18,493 nucleotides of DNA from Micromonosporaceae bacterium (GTDB lineage: Bacteria > Actinomycetota > Actinomycetes > Mycobacteriales > Micromonosporaceae). The DNA lies in contig JAFMQQ010000013.1 of NCBI GenBank assembly GCA_017354595.1, positions 1 through 18,493 on the forward strand. The letters run 5' to 3'. Positions 7,265 to 14,635 of the stretch are shown in pieces (position 1 is the stretch's first letter; the number at the start of each line of letters is the position of its first letter). The notes below the pieces were generated by a model. It saw only the letters and a program-made list of their open reading frames with translations. It searched no databases and was not told the DNA's origin. Made by a program: the position numbers and the translations under genes.

Positions 7265-8272
7265 GTGACGATCGACGCCGGTACGCCCGCCGACCAATCA
7301 GCGCCCTTTGGCGAGCTGCCGGCGGAGCCGGCCGCCGGTACGGTCGGGGTGCGGATCGAGGGGCGTTCGCTCGGTCGCATCGCGTGGAACCGGTTGAAGC
7401 GGGACCGGGTCGCGATGGCCGGTGGCGGCGTGGTCATCTTCCTGGTACTGGTCGCCATCGCCGGTCCGTTCATCCTGCTCGCCTTCGGGCGTCGCCCGAA
7501 CGACTTCCATCAGGAACTCGTCGATCCGTCGCTGCAACTGCCGATCCACCGGCTCGGTGGAATGAGCTGGGCGCATCCGTTCGGTGTGGAGCCGGTGAAC
7601 GGGCGTGACCTGTTCACCCGGGTGGTCTTCGGCGCCCGGATCTCATTGCTCATCGCATTTCTCGCCACCCTGCTCTCGGTTGTCATCGGCACCGTGTTCG
7701 GGGTGGTCGCCGGGTACTTCGGCGGCTGGGTGGACGCGCTGATCAGCCGCACCATGGACGTGTTCCTCGCCTTCCCGCTGCTGCTGTTCGCCATCGCGCT
7801 GGCCGGCGTGGTGCCCGACCACGCCTTCGGCGCCAGTGGAGACGTGCTACGTATCGGCCTGCTGATCTTCGTCATCGGGTTCTTCAACTGGCCGTACATC
7901 GGTCGGATCGTCCGCGGCCAGACGCTCTCCCTGCGCGAACGGGAGTTCGTTGAATCGGCGCGCAGCCTCGGCGCCCGGGCGCCGTACATCATTTTCCGGG
8001 AGATACTGCCGAACCTGGTGGCACCGATCCTGGTCTATTCCACGCTGCTGATCCCGACCAACATTCTGTTCGAGGCGGCGCTGTCATTCCTCGGCGTCGG
8101 CGTCCGCCCGCCCACCGCCACCTGGGGTGGCATGCTCTCCGACGCCGTGCACTACTACCAGGTCGCGCCCTACTTCATGATCTATCCGGGCCTGGCCATC
8201 TTCGTCACCGTACTGGCGTTCAACCTCTTCGGTGACGGCCTGCGCGACGCGCTCGATCCACGGGCGAGGTAA
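7265..8272 (+). CDS. Peptide/nickel-type ABC transporter permease (DppC/OppC-like)
   Basis: 335 aa. One of the two membrane subunits of a family-5 (peptide, nickel, oligosaccharide) importer. It has a cytoplasmic N-terminus of about 50 residues, a first membrane segment at about 52-75, the DppC-type segment HPFGVEPVNGRDLFTRVVFG (104-123), and the EAA loop for ATPase contact (residues 229-250: EsaRSLGA then REILPN). The GTG start at 7265 follows GGAAGGA by 12 nt. It is the first gene of the operon; a 37-bp gap separates it from the binding protein. In most dpp/opp operons this gene follows the other permease, so its place at the front is unusual. Confidence 0.92.
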   Translation: MTIDAGTPADQSAPFGELPAEPAAGTVGVRIEGRSLGRIAWNRLKRDRVAMAGGGVVIFLVLVAIAGPFILLAFGRRPNDFHQELVDPSLQLPIHRLGGMSWAHPFGVEPVNGRDLFTRVVFGARISLLIAFLATLLSVVIGTVFGVVAGYFGGWVDALISRTMDVFLAFPLLLFAIALAGVVPDHAFGASGDVLRIGLLIFVIGFFNWPYIGRIVRGQTLSLREREFVESARSLGARAPYIIFREILPNLVAPILVYSTLLIPTNILFEAALSFLGVGVRPPTATWGGMLSDAVHYYQVAPYFMIYPGLAIFVTVLAFNLFGDGLRDALDPRAR

Positions 8273-8309
8273 TGACTGAAGTTCAACCACAACGAAGGGG
8301 TGTCAGCAG

Positions 8310-10079
8310 ATGAGAAGACCTGCTGTCGCAGTGGTGTCGATAGGCGCCGCGCTCGCCCTGGCCATCTCGGCCTGCGGCGGGGGAAACACCAGCAGCAACA
8401 ACGGCGGCGGCGCCGCGACCGCCGCGTTCAACGCCGCGGTGGGAAAGATCTTCGATCCCTCGGACAAGAAGGGCGGCACGCTCCGGTTCGCCAACTCCGG
8501 CGACTGGGACTCACTCGACCCGGCAGACACCTACTACGGGTACTCGTGGGACTTCATCCGGTACTACGGCCGGTCTCTGGTGATGTTCGCGCCGAAGCCG
8601 GGCAGTGCCGGCAACGAGCTCGTCCCGGACCTGGCAACGTCGCTCGGCGTGCCCAGTGACGGCGCCAAGACCTGGACCTACCACATCAGGCCCGGGATCA
8701 AGTTCGAGGACGGCACGCCGGTGACGTCGAAGGACGTCAAGTACGCCGTCGAGCGCTCGCTGGACAAGCAGACGTTCACCCAGGGCCCGACCTACCTCAA
8801 CGACTTCCTCGACCTGCAGGGCTACACCAGCCCGTACAACGACCCCACGCCGGACAAGCTGGGCCTGAAGGCGGTCGATACACCGGACGACCTGACCATC
8901 GTCTTCCACCTGATCAAGCCGTTCAGCGGCTTCGACTACTTCGCCATGCTGCCGGCGACGATCCCGGTCCCGCGGGCCAAGGACAGCGGTACCAACTACA
9001 AGCAGCACGTGGTCTCCACCGGTCCCTACATGTTCCAGACCAACAACCCGGGCAAGAACTTCACCCTGGTACGCAACCCGAACTGGGACCCGGCGACCGA
9101 CCCGAACCGCAAGGCGCTGCCGGACAAGATCGAGGTACAGCTCAACGTCAATGCTGACGACATCGACAACCGGATGCTCGCCAACCCGCCCGACCTCGAT
9201 GTCGCCGTCGAGCAGACCGGCCTCCAGGCCGCCGGGCAGGCCAAGGTGCTGGCCGACCCGACCCTGAAGAAGAACGCCGACGTCGCGTCGCTTGCGCGGC
9301 TGTGGTTCGCGGTGATCAACTCCGATGTCAAGCCACTGGACAACATCCACTGCCGCAAGGCGGTCCTGCTCGCCGCGGACCACGAGGGCTACCAGCGGGC
9401 GTACGGCGGTCCGATCGCCGGCGGCGACATCGCGACCAGCCTCATGCCGCCGCAGATCCCGGGCGCGCGGAAGATCGACCTGTACAACTTCGACGCGAAC
9501 AAGAACGGTGACGACGCCGCGGCCAAGTCCGAGTTGCAGCAGTGCGGCCAGCCCAACGGCTTCGCGACCAGCATCTCGTACCGGGCCGAGCGCCCGAAGG
9601 AGAAGGCCACCGCGGAGTCGCTGCAGCAGTCGCTGGCGAAGGTGGGCATCCAGCTCACCATCAAGCCGTACCCGCTGGCCGACTACGGCAAGCTGTACGC
9701 CGGCAAGCCGGACTTCGCGAAGAACAACCAGCTGGGCATCATCATCTACGGCTGGGGCGCCGACTGGCCGGACGGCTTCGGCTTCCTGCAGCAGATCGTG
9801 GACAGCCGGGTGATCCGGCCGCAGGGCGGCAACACCAACCTCGGGATCAAGATTCCCGCGGTCGACCAGTTGCTGGACCAGGCCCTGCAGACCACCGACA
9901 AGACGGCCCGGGAGAAGCTCTGGGGCGACATCGACCAGCAGGTCATGGAGAACGCCATGGCGCTGCCGGGGATCTGGGCGAAGGTGCTGCTGTACCGGCC
10001 GAGCAGCATGACCAACGTGTACGTCAACGAAGGTCTCGGCGGTTACTACGACTTCGTGTCGCTTGGGGTAAAGCAGTAG
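8310..10079 (+). CDS. Family-5 substrate-binding lipoprotein (DppA/OppA-like)
   Basis: 589 aa, the ligand-binding lipoprotein of the same importer. It has a lipoprotein signal with Cys22 (ISAC, then GGGN), a Gly/Ala/Asn tether, and the SBP_bac_5 domain from GGTLRFANSGDWDSLDP (about 55). The family signature region TWTYHIRPGIKFEDGTPVTS is at residues 121-140. The start ATG at 8310 has GAAGGGG 9 nt upstream. Family 5 proteins bind peptides, nickel chelates, opines or oligosaccharides; this sequence alone does not decide. The neighbouring GH127 gene and LacI regulator suggest an arabinose-containing sugar. An intercistronic hairpin follows the stop. Confidence 0.92.
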   Translation: MRRPAVAVVSIGAALALAISACGGGNTSSNNGGGAATAAFNAAVGKIFDPSDKKGGTLRFANSGDWDSLDPADTYYGYSWDFIRYYGRSLVMFAPKPGSAGNELVPDLATSLGVPSDGAKTWTYHIRPGIKFEDGTPVTSKDVKYAVERSLDKQTFTQGPTYLNDFLDLQGYTSPYNDPTPDKLGLKAVDTPDDLTIVFHLIKPFSGFDYFAMLPATIPVPRAKDSGTNYKQHVVSTGPYMFQTNNPGKNFTLVRNPNWDPATDPNRKALPDKIEVQLNVNADDIDNRMLANPPDLDVAVEQTGLQAAGQAKVLADPTLKKNADVASLARLWFAVINSDVKPLDNIHCRKAVLLAADHEGYQRAYGGPIAGGDIATSLMPPQIPGARKIDLYNFDANKNGDDAAAKSELQQCGQPNGFATSISYRAERPKEKATAESLQQSLAKVGIQLTIKPYPLADYGKLYAGKPDFAKNNQLGIIIYGWGADWPDGFGFLQQIVDSRVIRPQGGNTNLGIKIPAVDQLLDQALQTTDKTAREKLWGDIDQQVMENAMALPGIWAKVLLYRPSSMTNVYVNEGLGGYYDFVSLGVKQ

Positions 10080-10110
10080 GCCGGCATCAGCGAAAGTAGG
10101 TGAAGGCCAC

Positions 10111-10142
10111 CGGTGGCCGGCGGGTAGGCCCGCCGGCCACCG
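10111..10142 (+). promoter_or_regulatory. Perfect 14-bp intercistronic hairpin with 4-nt loop
   Basis: 10111-10124 and 10129-10142 are exact reverse complements around the loop TAGG. The hairpin begins 31 bp after the binding-protein stop and ends 12 bp before the GTG of the next permease. No T run follows, so it is more likely an mRNA-stabilising or partial-termination element that raises binding-protein dosage over the membrane subunits, as known for malE-malF. It also lies where the downstream ribosome binding site should be, since no good Shine-Dalgarno sequence is seen before GTG 10155. Confidence 0.7.
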
Positions 10143-10154
10143 CGGCCGAGCACA

Positions 10155-11168
10155 GTGGTCAGATACATCATCCGGCGCCTGCTCGCGACCGTCCTGCTGC
10201 TCTTCGTGGTCAGCGTGGTCACCTTCGCGATCTTCTACCTGGTGCCCAGGCTCGCCGGTGCCACGCCGGAGGACCTCGCCTCCCGGTACGTGGGCCGCAC
10301 GGCCAGCGGCCAGCAGGTCACAGACCTGGCCAAGAAGCTCGGCTTCACCGACCCGCTCTGGGTGCAGTACGGCAGGTTCGCCAAGGGCATCATCCTCGGC
10401 TCGGAGTACAACACCGGGCCGACCACGGTGCGCTGTCCGGCACCCTGCTTCGGGTACTCCTTCATCACCCAGAACCCGGTCTGGCCGGACCTGGTCGACC
10501 GGATGACGGTGACCCTCTCCCTCGCCCTCGGCGCGGCCGTGATCTGGCTCGTCTCCGGGGTCGCCACCGGCGTCATCTCGGCGCTGCGCCGGGGTACCGT
10601 CTTCGACCGGGCGTCGATGGGCGTGGCGCTGGCCGGCGTATCGCTGCCGATCTTCTTCACCGGCCTGCTCTCGCTGTCAATCTTCTCCTACCGGCTCGGC
10701 TGGTTCCCGGGTGGCGGCAGCTACGTCCCGATCACCCAGAACCCGCTTCAGTGGGCGCATGCCCTGGTTCTGCCGTGGATCACGCTCGCCTTCCTGTACT
10801 CGGCCGCATACGCCCGGCTCACCCGGGCGGGCATGCTGGAGACCATGAACGAGGACTTCATCCGTACCGCGCGGGCAAAGGGTCTGCCCGAGCGGGTCGT
10901 GGTACTCAAGCACGGCCTGCGCTCGGCGCTGACTCCGATCCTCACCATCTTCGGGCTCGACCTCGGCCTGCTGCTGGGCGGAGCGGTCCTCACCGAGAGC
11001 ACCTACTCGCTGCCGGGCATCGGCAAGTACGCGGTGGACGGGATCGTGAACAACGATCTGCCCAAGGTGCTCGGGGTGACCCTGCTCGGAGCCTTCTTCG
11101 TGATCATCGCAAACCTGATCGTCGACCTGCTCTATGCGGTCGTGGACCCGAGAGTACGGCTGGCATGA
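10155..11168 (+). CDS. Peptide/nickel-type ABC transporter permease (DppB/OppB-like)
   Basis: 337 aa, second membrane subunit. The start MVRYIIRRLLATVLLLFVVS is the classic DppB N-terminus running straight into the first membrane helix. A periplasmic insert carries two Cys (RCPAPCFGYSF), as in many family members. The EAA loop lies at about 230-255 (EDFIRTARAKGL). The GTG at 10155 is the only sensible start given that N-terminus; no clear ribosome binding site precedes it. The stop TGA overlaps the ATG of the next gene (ATGA), implying translational coupling. Confidence 0.92.
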   Translation: MVRYIIRRLLATVLLLFVVSVVTFAIFYLVPRLAGATPEDLASRYVGRTASGQQVTDLAKKLGFTDPLWVQYGRFAKGIILGSEYNTGPTTVRCPAPCFGYSFITQNPVWPDLVDRMTVTLSLALGAAVIWLVSGVATGVISALRRGTVFDRASMGVALAGVSLPIFFTGLLSLSIFSYRLGWFPGGGSYVPITQNPLQWAHALVLPWITLAFLYSAAYARLTRAGMLETMNEDFIRTARAKGLPERVVVLKHGLRSALTPILTIFGLDLGLLLGGAVLTESTYSLPGIGKYAVDGIVNNDLPKVLGVTLLGAFFVIIANLIVDLLYAVVDPRVRLA

Positions 11169-12229
11169 GAACGGACGCGATCGCCGATGTCGAGCTGACT
11201 GGCCGGCCATCGTCGAGCAGTTTCCTCGAGGTGCGGGATCTGCATGTCCACTTCCCCACCGATGACGGCGTGGTCAACGCGGTCGACGGGCTGTCGTTCG
11301 AGCTGGACCGCGGTCGCACCCTGGGCATCGTGGGCGAGTCCGGCTCGGGTAAGAGTGTGACCAGCCTGGCCATCATGGGCCTGCACCCACCGGGTACAGC
11401 GAAGATCAGCGGGAAGATCTGGCTGGACGGCCAGGAGCTGGTTTCGTCCACAAAGGAGGCTGTGCGTTCGCTGCGCGGCCGGAAGATGGCGATGATCTTC
11501 CAGGACCCGCTCGCCTCGATGCACCCCTTCTACACGGTCGGAACACAGATCGTCGAGGCGTACCGGATCCACCACAAGGTGAGCAGGCAGGTGGCCCGGC
11601 GGCACGCGGTCGACCTGCTGGACCGGGTCGGCATCCCGCAGCCACAGTCCAGAGTGGACGACTACCCGCACCAGTTCTCCGGCGGAATGCGGCAGCGTGC
11701 GATGATCGCGATGGCGCTGGCGAACAACCCGGAGCTGCTGATCGCCGACGAGCCGACCACCGCGCTGGACGTCACCGTGCAGGCGCAGATCCTGGACCTG
11801 ATCCGGGACCTGCAGGAGGAGTTCGGCTCGGCGGTCATCATCATCACCCACGACCTGGGCGTGGTCGCCGAACTCGCCGACGACATCCTGGTGATGTACG
11901 CCGGCAAGGCGGTCGAGTACGGCAGCGCGACCGAGGTCTTCCGCCGGCCGGAGCACCCGTACACCTGGGGTCTGTTGGAATCGATGCCGCGGCTCGACCG
12001 TGACGTGCGGGACCGGCTCACCCCGATCAGGGGCACGCCGCCCAGCCTGATCAATGTCCCACCCGGCTGTGCGTTCCATCCCCGCTGCCCGTACGCCGGG
12101 CGTGGCGGCATCCCGAGCGACAGCGAGGTACCCGAGCTGCGCTGGCAGGATGGGCATGCGGTCGCCTGCCACCTGCCGCCGGCGCAGCGCCGGAACCTGT
12201 TCACCGAAGACATCGCACCACACCTGTAG
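11165..12229 (+). CDS. ABC transporter ATP-binding protein (DppD/OppD-like)
   Basis: 354 aa. Cytoplasmic ATPase subunit with Walker A GESGSGKS (57-64), Q-loop Q113, signature FSGGMRQR (171-178), Walker B LLIADEP (191-197) and H-loop H229. The C-terminal oligopeptide-transporter extension (PPGCAFHPRCPYA to AVACHLP, residues 299-338) normally holds four Cys that can bind an iron-sulfur cluster. Here C302, C308 and C335 are present, but the third position is replaced in the segment GRGGIPSDSE. The true start is ATG at 11165, overlapping the permease stop; the reading frame is open far upstream (from 10100) but that part is a shadow of the permease gene. Confidence 0.93.
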   Translation: MRTDAIADVELTGRPSSSSFLEVRDLHVHFPTDDGVVNAVDGLSFELDRGRTLGIVGESGSGKSVTSLAIMGLHPPGTAKISGKIWLDGQELVSSTKEAVRSLRGRKMAMIFQDPLASMHPFYTVGTQIVEAYRIHHKVSRQVARRHAVDLLDRVGIPQPQSRVDDYPHQFSGGMRQRAMIAMALANNPELLIADEPTTALDVTVQAQILDLIRDLQEEFGSAVIIITHDLGVVAELADDILVMYAGKAVEYGSATEVFRRPEHPYTWGLLESMPRLDRDVRDRLTPIRGTPPSLINVPPGCAFHPRCPYAGRGGIPSDSEVPELRWQDGHAVACHLPPAQRRNLFTEDIAPHL

Positions 12230-12240
12230 TTGGGGAGAGC

Positions 12241-13290
12241 GTGACCACCACTGCCAGCCCACAGCCCGCGGCCATCAAGCAACCGGGCGGCGAGAACCTG
12301 CTCGAAGTCTCCGGGCTGGAGAAGCACTTCCCGATCAGCCGCGGCATCATCTTCCGCCGCCGGATCGGGGCGGTGCGCGCGGTGGACGGGATCGATTTCA
12401 GCGTACGGGCCGGGGAGACGCTCGGCCTGGTCGGCGAGTCGGGGTGCGGCAAGTCGACCACCGGCCGGCTGGTCACCCGGATCCTGGCACCGACCGCCGG
12501 GAGGATCGTCTTCGAGGGGCGCGACATCTCACACCTGAGCACCGGGGCGATGCGGCCGCTGCGGCGGGACGTACAGATGATCTTCCAGGACCCGTACTCG
12601 TCACTGAACCCCCGGCACACCGTCGGCTCGATCGTCTCGGCACCGCTGAAGCTGCACCACATCCCCACTCCACAAGGGACGAAGCGCGCGGTGCAGGAAC
12701 TGCTGGAGCTGGTCGGCCTCAATCCCGAGCACTACAACCGCTACCCGCACGAGTTCTCCGGCGGCCAGCGGCAGCGGATCGGCATCGCCCGGGCGCTCGC
12801 CCTGCGCCCGAAGCTGATCGTGGCCGACGAGCCGGTCTCGGCGCTGGACGTCTCGATCCAGGCGCAGGTGGTGAACCTGCTCGACGACCTGCAACGCGAG
12901 CTGGACCTGACCTACCTGTTCATCGCACACGACTTGTCCGTGGTGCGGCACATCTCGGACCGGGTTGCGGTGATGTACCTCGGCAAGATCGTCGAGCTGG
13001 CCGACCGGGACACGTTGTACCGGGCACCACGGCACCCGTACACGGTGGCACTGATGTCGGCGGTACCGGTACCGGACCCGATCCGGCGCGACCGTGCCCA
13101 ACGGGAGCGGATCCTGCTCACCGGTGACGTGCCCAGCCCGATCGACCCGCCGTCCGGCTGCCGCTTCCGTACCCGCTGCTGGAAGGCCCAGGACCGGTGC
13201 GCGGTGGAGGAGCCGCCGCTGGTCGAGCGGGCCACGGCCGCCGGTCACGTGGTCGCCTGCCACTTCCCGGTCGAGCCCGCGGACCGGTGA
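12241..13290 (+). CDS. ABC transporter ATP-binding protein (DppF/OppF-like)
   Basis: 349 aa, the second ATPase, expected to pair with the upstream one. Walker A GESGCGKS (65-72), Q116, signature FSGGQRQR (172-179), Walker B LIVADEP (192-198), H230. The insert GIIFRRRIGAVRAVDG before Walker A is typical of OppF/DppF. The C-terminal extension has all four Cys (GCRFRTRCWKAQDRC and VVACHF), unlike its partner. The GTG start at 12241 is preceded by GGGGAG a few bases upstream, 11 bp after the previous stop. It is the last gene of the operon. Confidence 0.93.
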   Translation: MTTTASPQPAAIKQPGGENLLEVSGLEKHFPISRGIIFRRRIGAVRAVDGIDFSVRAGETLGLVGESGCGKSTTGRLVTRILAPTAGRIVFEGRDISHLSTGAMRPLRRDVQMIFQDPYSSLNPRHTVGSIVSAPLKLHHIPTPQGTKRAVQELLELVGLNPEHYNRYPHEFSGGQRQRIGIARALALRPKLIVADEPVSALDVSIQAQVVNLLDDLQRELDLTYLFIAHDLSVVRHISDRVAVMYLGKIVELADRDTLYRAPRHPYTVALMSAVPVPDPIRRDRAQRERILLTGDVPSPIDPPSGCRFRTRCWKAQDRCAVEEPPLVERATAAGHVVACHFPVEPADR

Positions 13291-13300
13291 GCCGGCCCTG

Positions 13301-13362
13301 CTCGCTGAACCGGCCCCCTCGCTGAACCGGCGCGTCCGCCGGCCCTCCCCGCTGAACCCGGC
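13301..13362. repeat. Three short direct repeats between convergent genes
   Basis: CTCGCTGAACCGGC occurs exactly at 13301-13314 and 13318-13331 (17-bp period). A third diverged copy, CCGCTGAACCCGGC, is at 13349-13362. They fill the gap between the dppF-like stop and the LacI stop. They do not read as a gene. Confidence 0.6.
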
Positions 13363-13381
13363 GGGTGCGGTCAGAGCGGGG
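13327..13381. terminator. Hairpins in the convergent gap, probable bidirectional terminator
   Basis: Two hairpins are visible. CCGGCG/CGCCGG is at 13327-13332 and 13337-13342 with a 4-nt loop. CCCCGCT/AGCGGGG is at 13347-13353 and 13375-13381, spanning the LacI stop codon. No T run is present. Position between convergent genes favours transcription termination from both sides. Confidence 0.45.
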
Positions 13382-14396
13382 ACATCTCGGTGGAGTGGCG
13401 GGTGACCAGCCGGCAAGGCAGCAGCTGCACGCCCTTCTCCAGCGGATGACCCTCGATCGCCCGCAGTAGCTTGCTGGCGGCGGCGTGGCCCAGCTCGGTC
13501 AGGTTGAGGTCCACTGTGGTCAGTGGTGGCCGGCAGCCCTCCACCATCACCTCCCAGTTGTCCACGCCGACCAGCCCGACCTCCTCGGGTACCCGCCGGC
13601 CGGCCTCGCGCAGCGCATCGGCGACCCCGCGCGCGATCTGGTCACTGCCACAGAAGATGCCATCGAACTCGGCGCCGCTGCGCATCAGTATCGTCGCCGC
13701 CTGGCGACCCCACCGTTCGCTCCACTCACCCCACAACGGCTGGTCGAGTATGAGCGGCTCGCCCGCGGCGGCGAGGGCGGCGACAGTACCGGCGGCCCGG
13801 TCGCGGGCGGCGAGGTGCCGCTCGGGTCCGGTGACATGCGCGATGCGGCGCCGGCCGGTGGCCAGTAGGTGCCGGATCGCCAGGCCGGCACCCTGCTGGT
13901 CGTCGTGCAGCATGGACAGGTCGTCCGGGTCGTCGGATCGGGCGAGGGCGTACACCACCGGGACCGGTAGGTCGCGACCGAGGCTCGGGCGTGGGTCGGT
14001 GGTCCGGCCGGTGACGATCAGCCCGTCGACCCGGCGGCCCAGAAGCGTTCGCAGGTAGTGCTGCTCTCGGATGCGGTCGCCGCGCCCGTCGCAGAGCAGT
14101 ACCGACATCTGACCGGCGGCCAGGGCGTCCTCCGCCCCCAACATGATCGGGATGGTGAACCTGCCGAAGCTGTCGGTGGTCAGTACGCCGACCGTGTACG
14201 TACGCCCCTCCTGCAGGCTGCGGGCGAGCAGGTTGGTGTGGAAGCCGAGCTGCTCGGCGGCGGCGACCACCCGCCGTCGGGTCTCCGATCGCAACTGGCC
14301 CCGGCCGTTCAGCGCCTTGGACGCCGTACCCGGCGAGACGCCGGCCAGCCGGGCAACATCGTTGATCGTCACGGCATTGCCGCGCCCACGCACCAC
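13371..14396 (-). CDS. LacI-family transcriptional repressor
   Basis: 341 aa. The N-terminal LacI helix-turn-helix is at residues 9-31 (VTINDVARLAGVSPGTASKALNG), followed by the hinge helix (EQLGFHTNLLARSL, 48-61) and a periplasmic-binding-like effector domain (TYTVGVLTTDSFGRF; VGLVGVDNWE, about 276). It is divergent from the GH127 gene with 239 bp between starts and convergent with the transporter operon. GTG 14396 is chosen with GGAG 6 nt upstream; the next codon GTG is an alternative. A perfect palindrome in its own promoter suggests autoregulation and control of the hydrolase. The effector is probably a sugar, possibly an arabinoside, inferred from the neighbour. Confidence 0.93.
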   Translation of the reverse strand: MVRGRGNAVTINDVARLAGVSPGTASKALNGRGQLRSETRRRVVAAAEQLGFHTNLLARSLQEGRTYTVGVLTTDSFGRFTIPIMLGAEDALAAGQMSVLLCDGRGDRIREQHYLRTLLGRRVDGLIVTGRTTDPRPSLGRDLPVPVVYALARSDDPDDLSMLHDDQQGAGLAIRHLLATGRRRIAHVTGPERHLAARDRAAGTVAALAAAGEPLILDQPLWGEWSERWGRQAATILMRSGAEFDGIFCGSDQIARGVADALREAGRRVPEEVGLVGVDNWEVMVEGCRPPLTTVDLNLTELGHAAASKLLRAIEGHPLEKGVQLLPCRLVTRHSTEMSPL

Positions 14397-14426
14397 CGGC
14401 GACTCCGCTCTCCAGACTCCCGGCCG

Positions 14427-14457
14427 AGCATAACGCGCAGCGGAAAGCTTTCCGCAA
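14427..14457 (-). promoter_or_regulatory. Possible promoter of the LacI-family gene
   Basis: Minus-strand TTGCGG (14457-14452), 19-nt spacer, TATGCT (14432-14427). The -10 fits well; the -35 is partial and the spacer long. The palindromic operator lies between and over these elements. Confidence 0.4.
14440..14455. promoter_or_regulatory. Perfect 16-bp palindrome, likely LacI-family operator
   Basis: GCGGAAAGCTTTCCGC is an exact palindrome 44 bp before the LacI start, overlapping the predicted LacI promoter and about 70 bp upstream of the GH127 promoter -35. Length, symmetry and location are those of a LacI-type operator. Half-sites CGGAAA (14555-14560) and GTTTCCGC (14581-14588) flank the predicted GH127 transcription start and may be secondary contacts. 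Confidence 0.62.
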
Positions 14458-14524
14458 CTCGCAACCTGACGTGCCCTCCCGGCGCCTCGCTTGGGTACTG
14501 GCGTGAACCGGCAATCTGGGGGCC

Positions 14525-14553
14525 TTGACGCCCCAACGGCGCCACCTTACTGT
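14525..14553 (+). promoter_or_regulatory. Promoter of the GH127 gene
   Basis: TTGACG (14525-14530), exactly 17 nt, TACTGT (14548-14553). Start of transcription would be near 14560, giving a leader of about 75 nt before the start codon. The TTG at 14525 is in frame with the hydrolase but is better explained as the -35 than as a start codon. Confidence 0.6.
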
Positions 14554-14635
14554 CCGGAAAAGGTTAGCCGTTTCGGGCACGTTTCCGCTCGGCTGCCGGC
14601 CAGACGACCGTACACAGTGGAGGCTCATACCCGTG

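Noticed and set aside
10100..11164. N-terminal extension of the DppD-like frame back to 10100
   Set aside because: This part overlaps the permease gene in another frame and is not protein-like; the ATGA overlap at 11165 gives the expected N-terminus.
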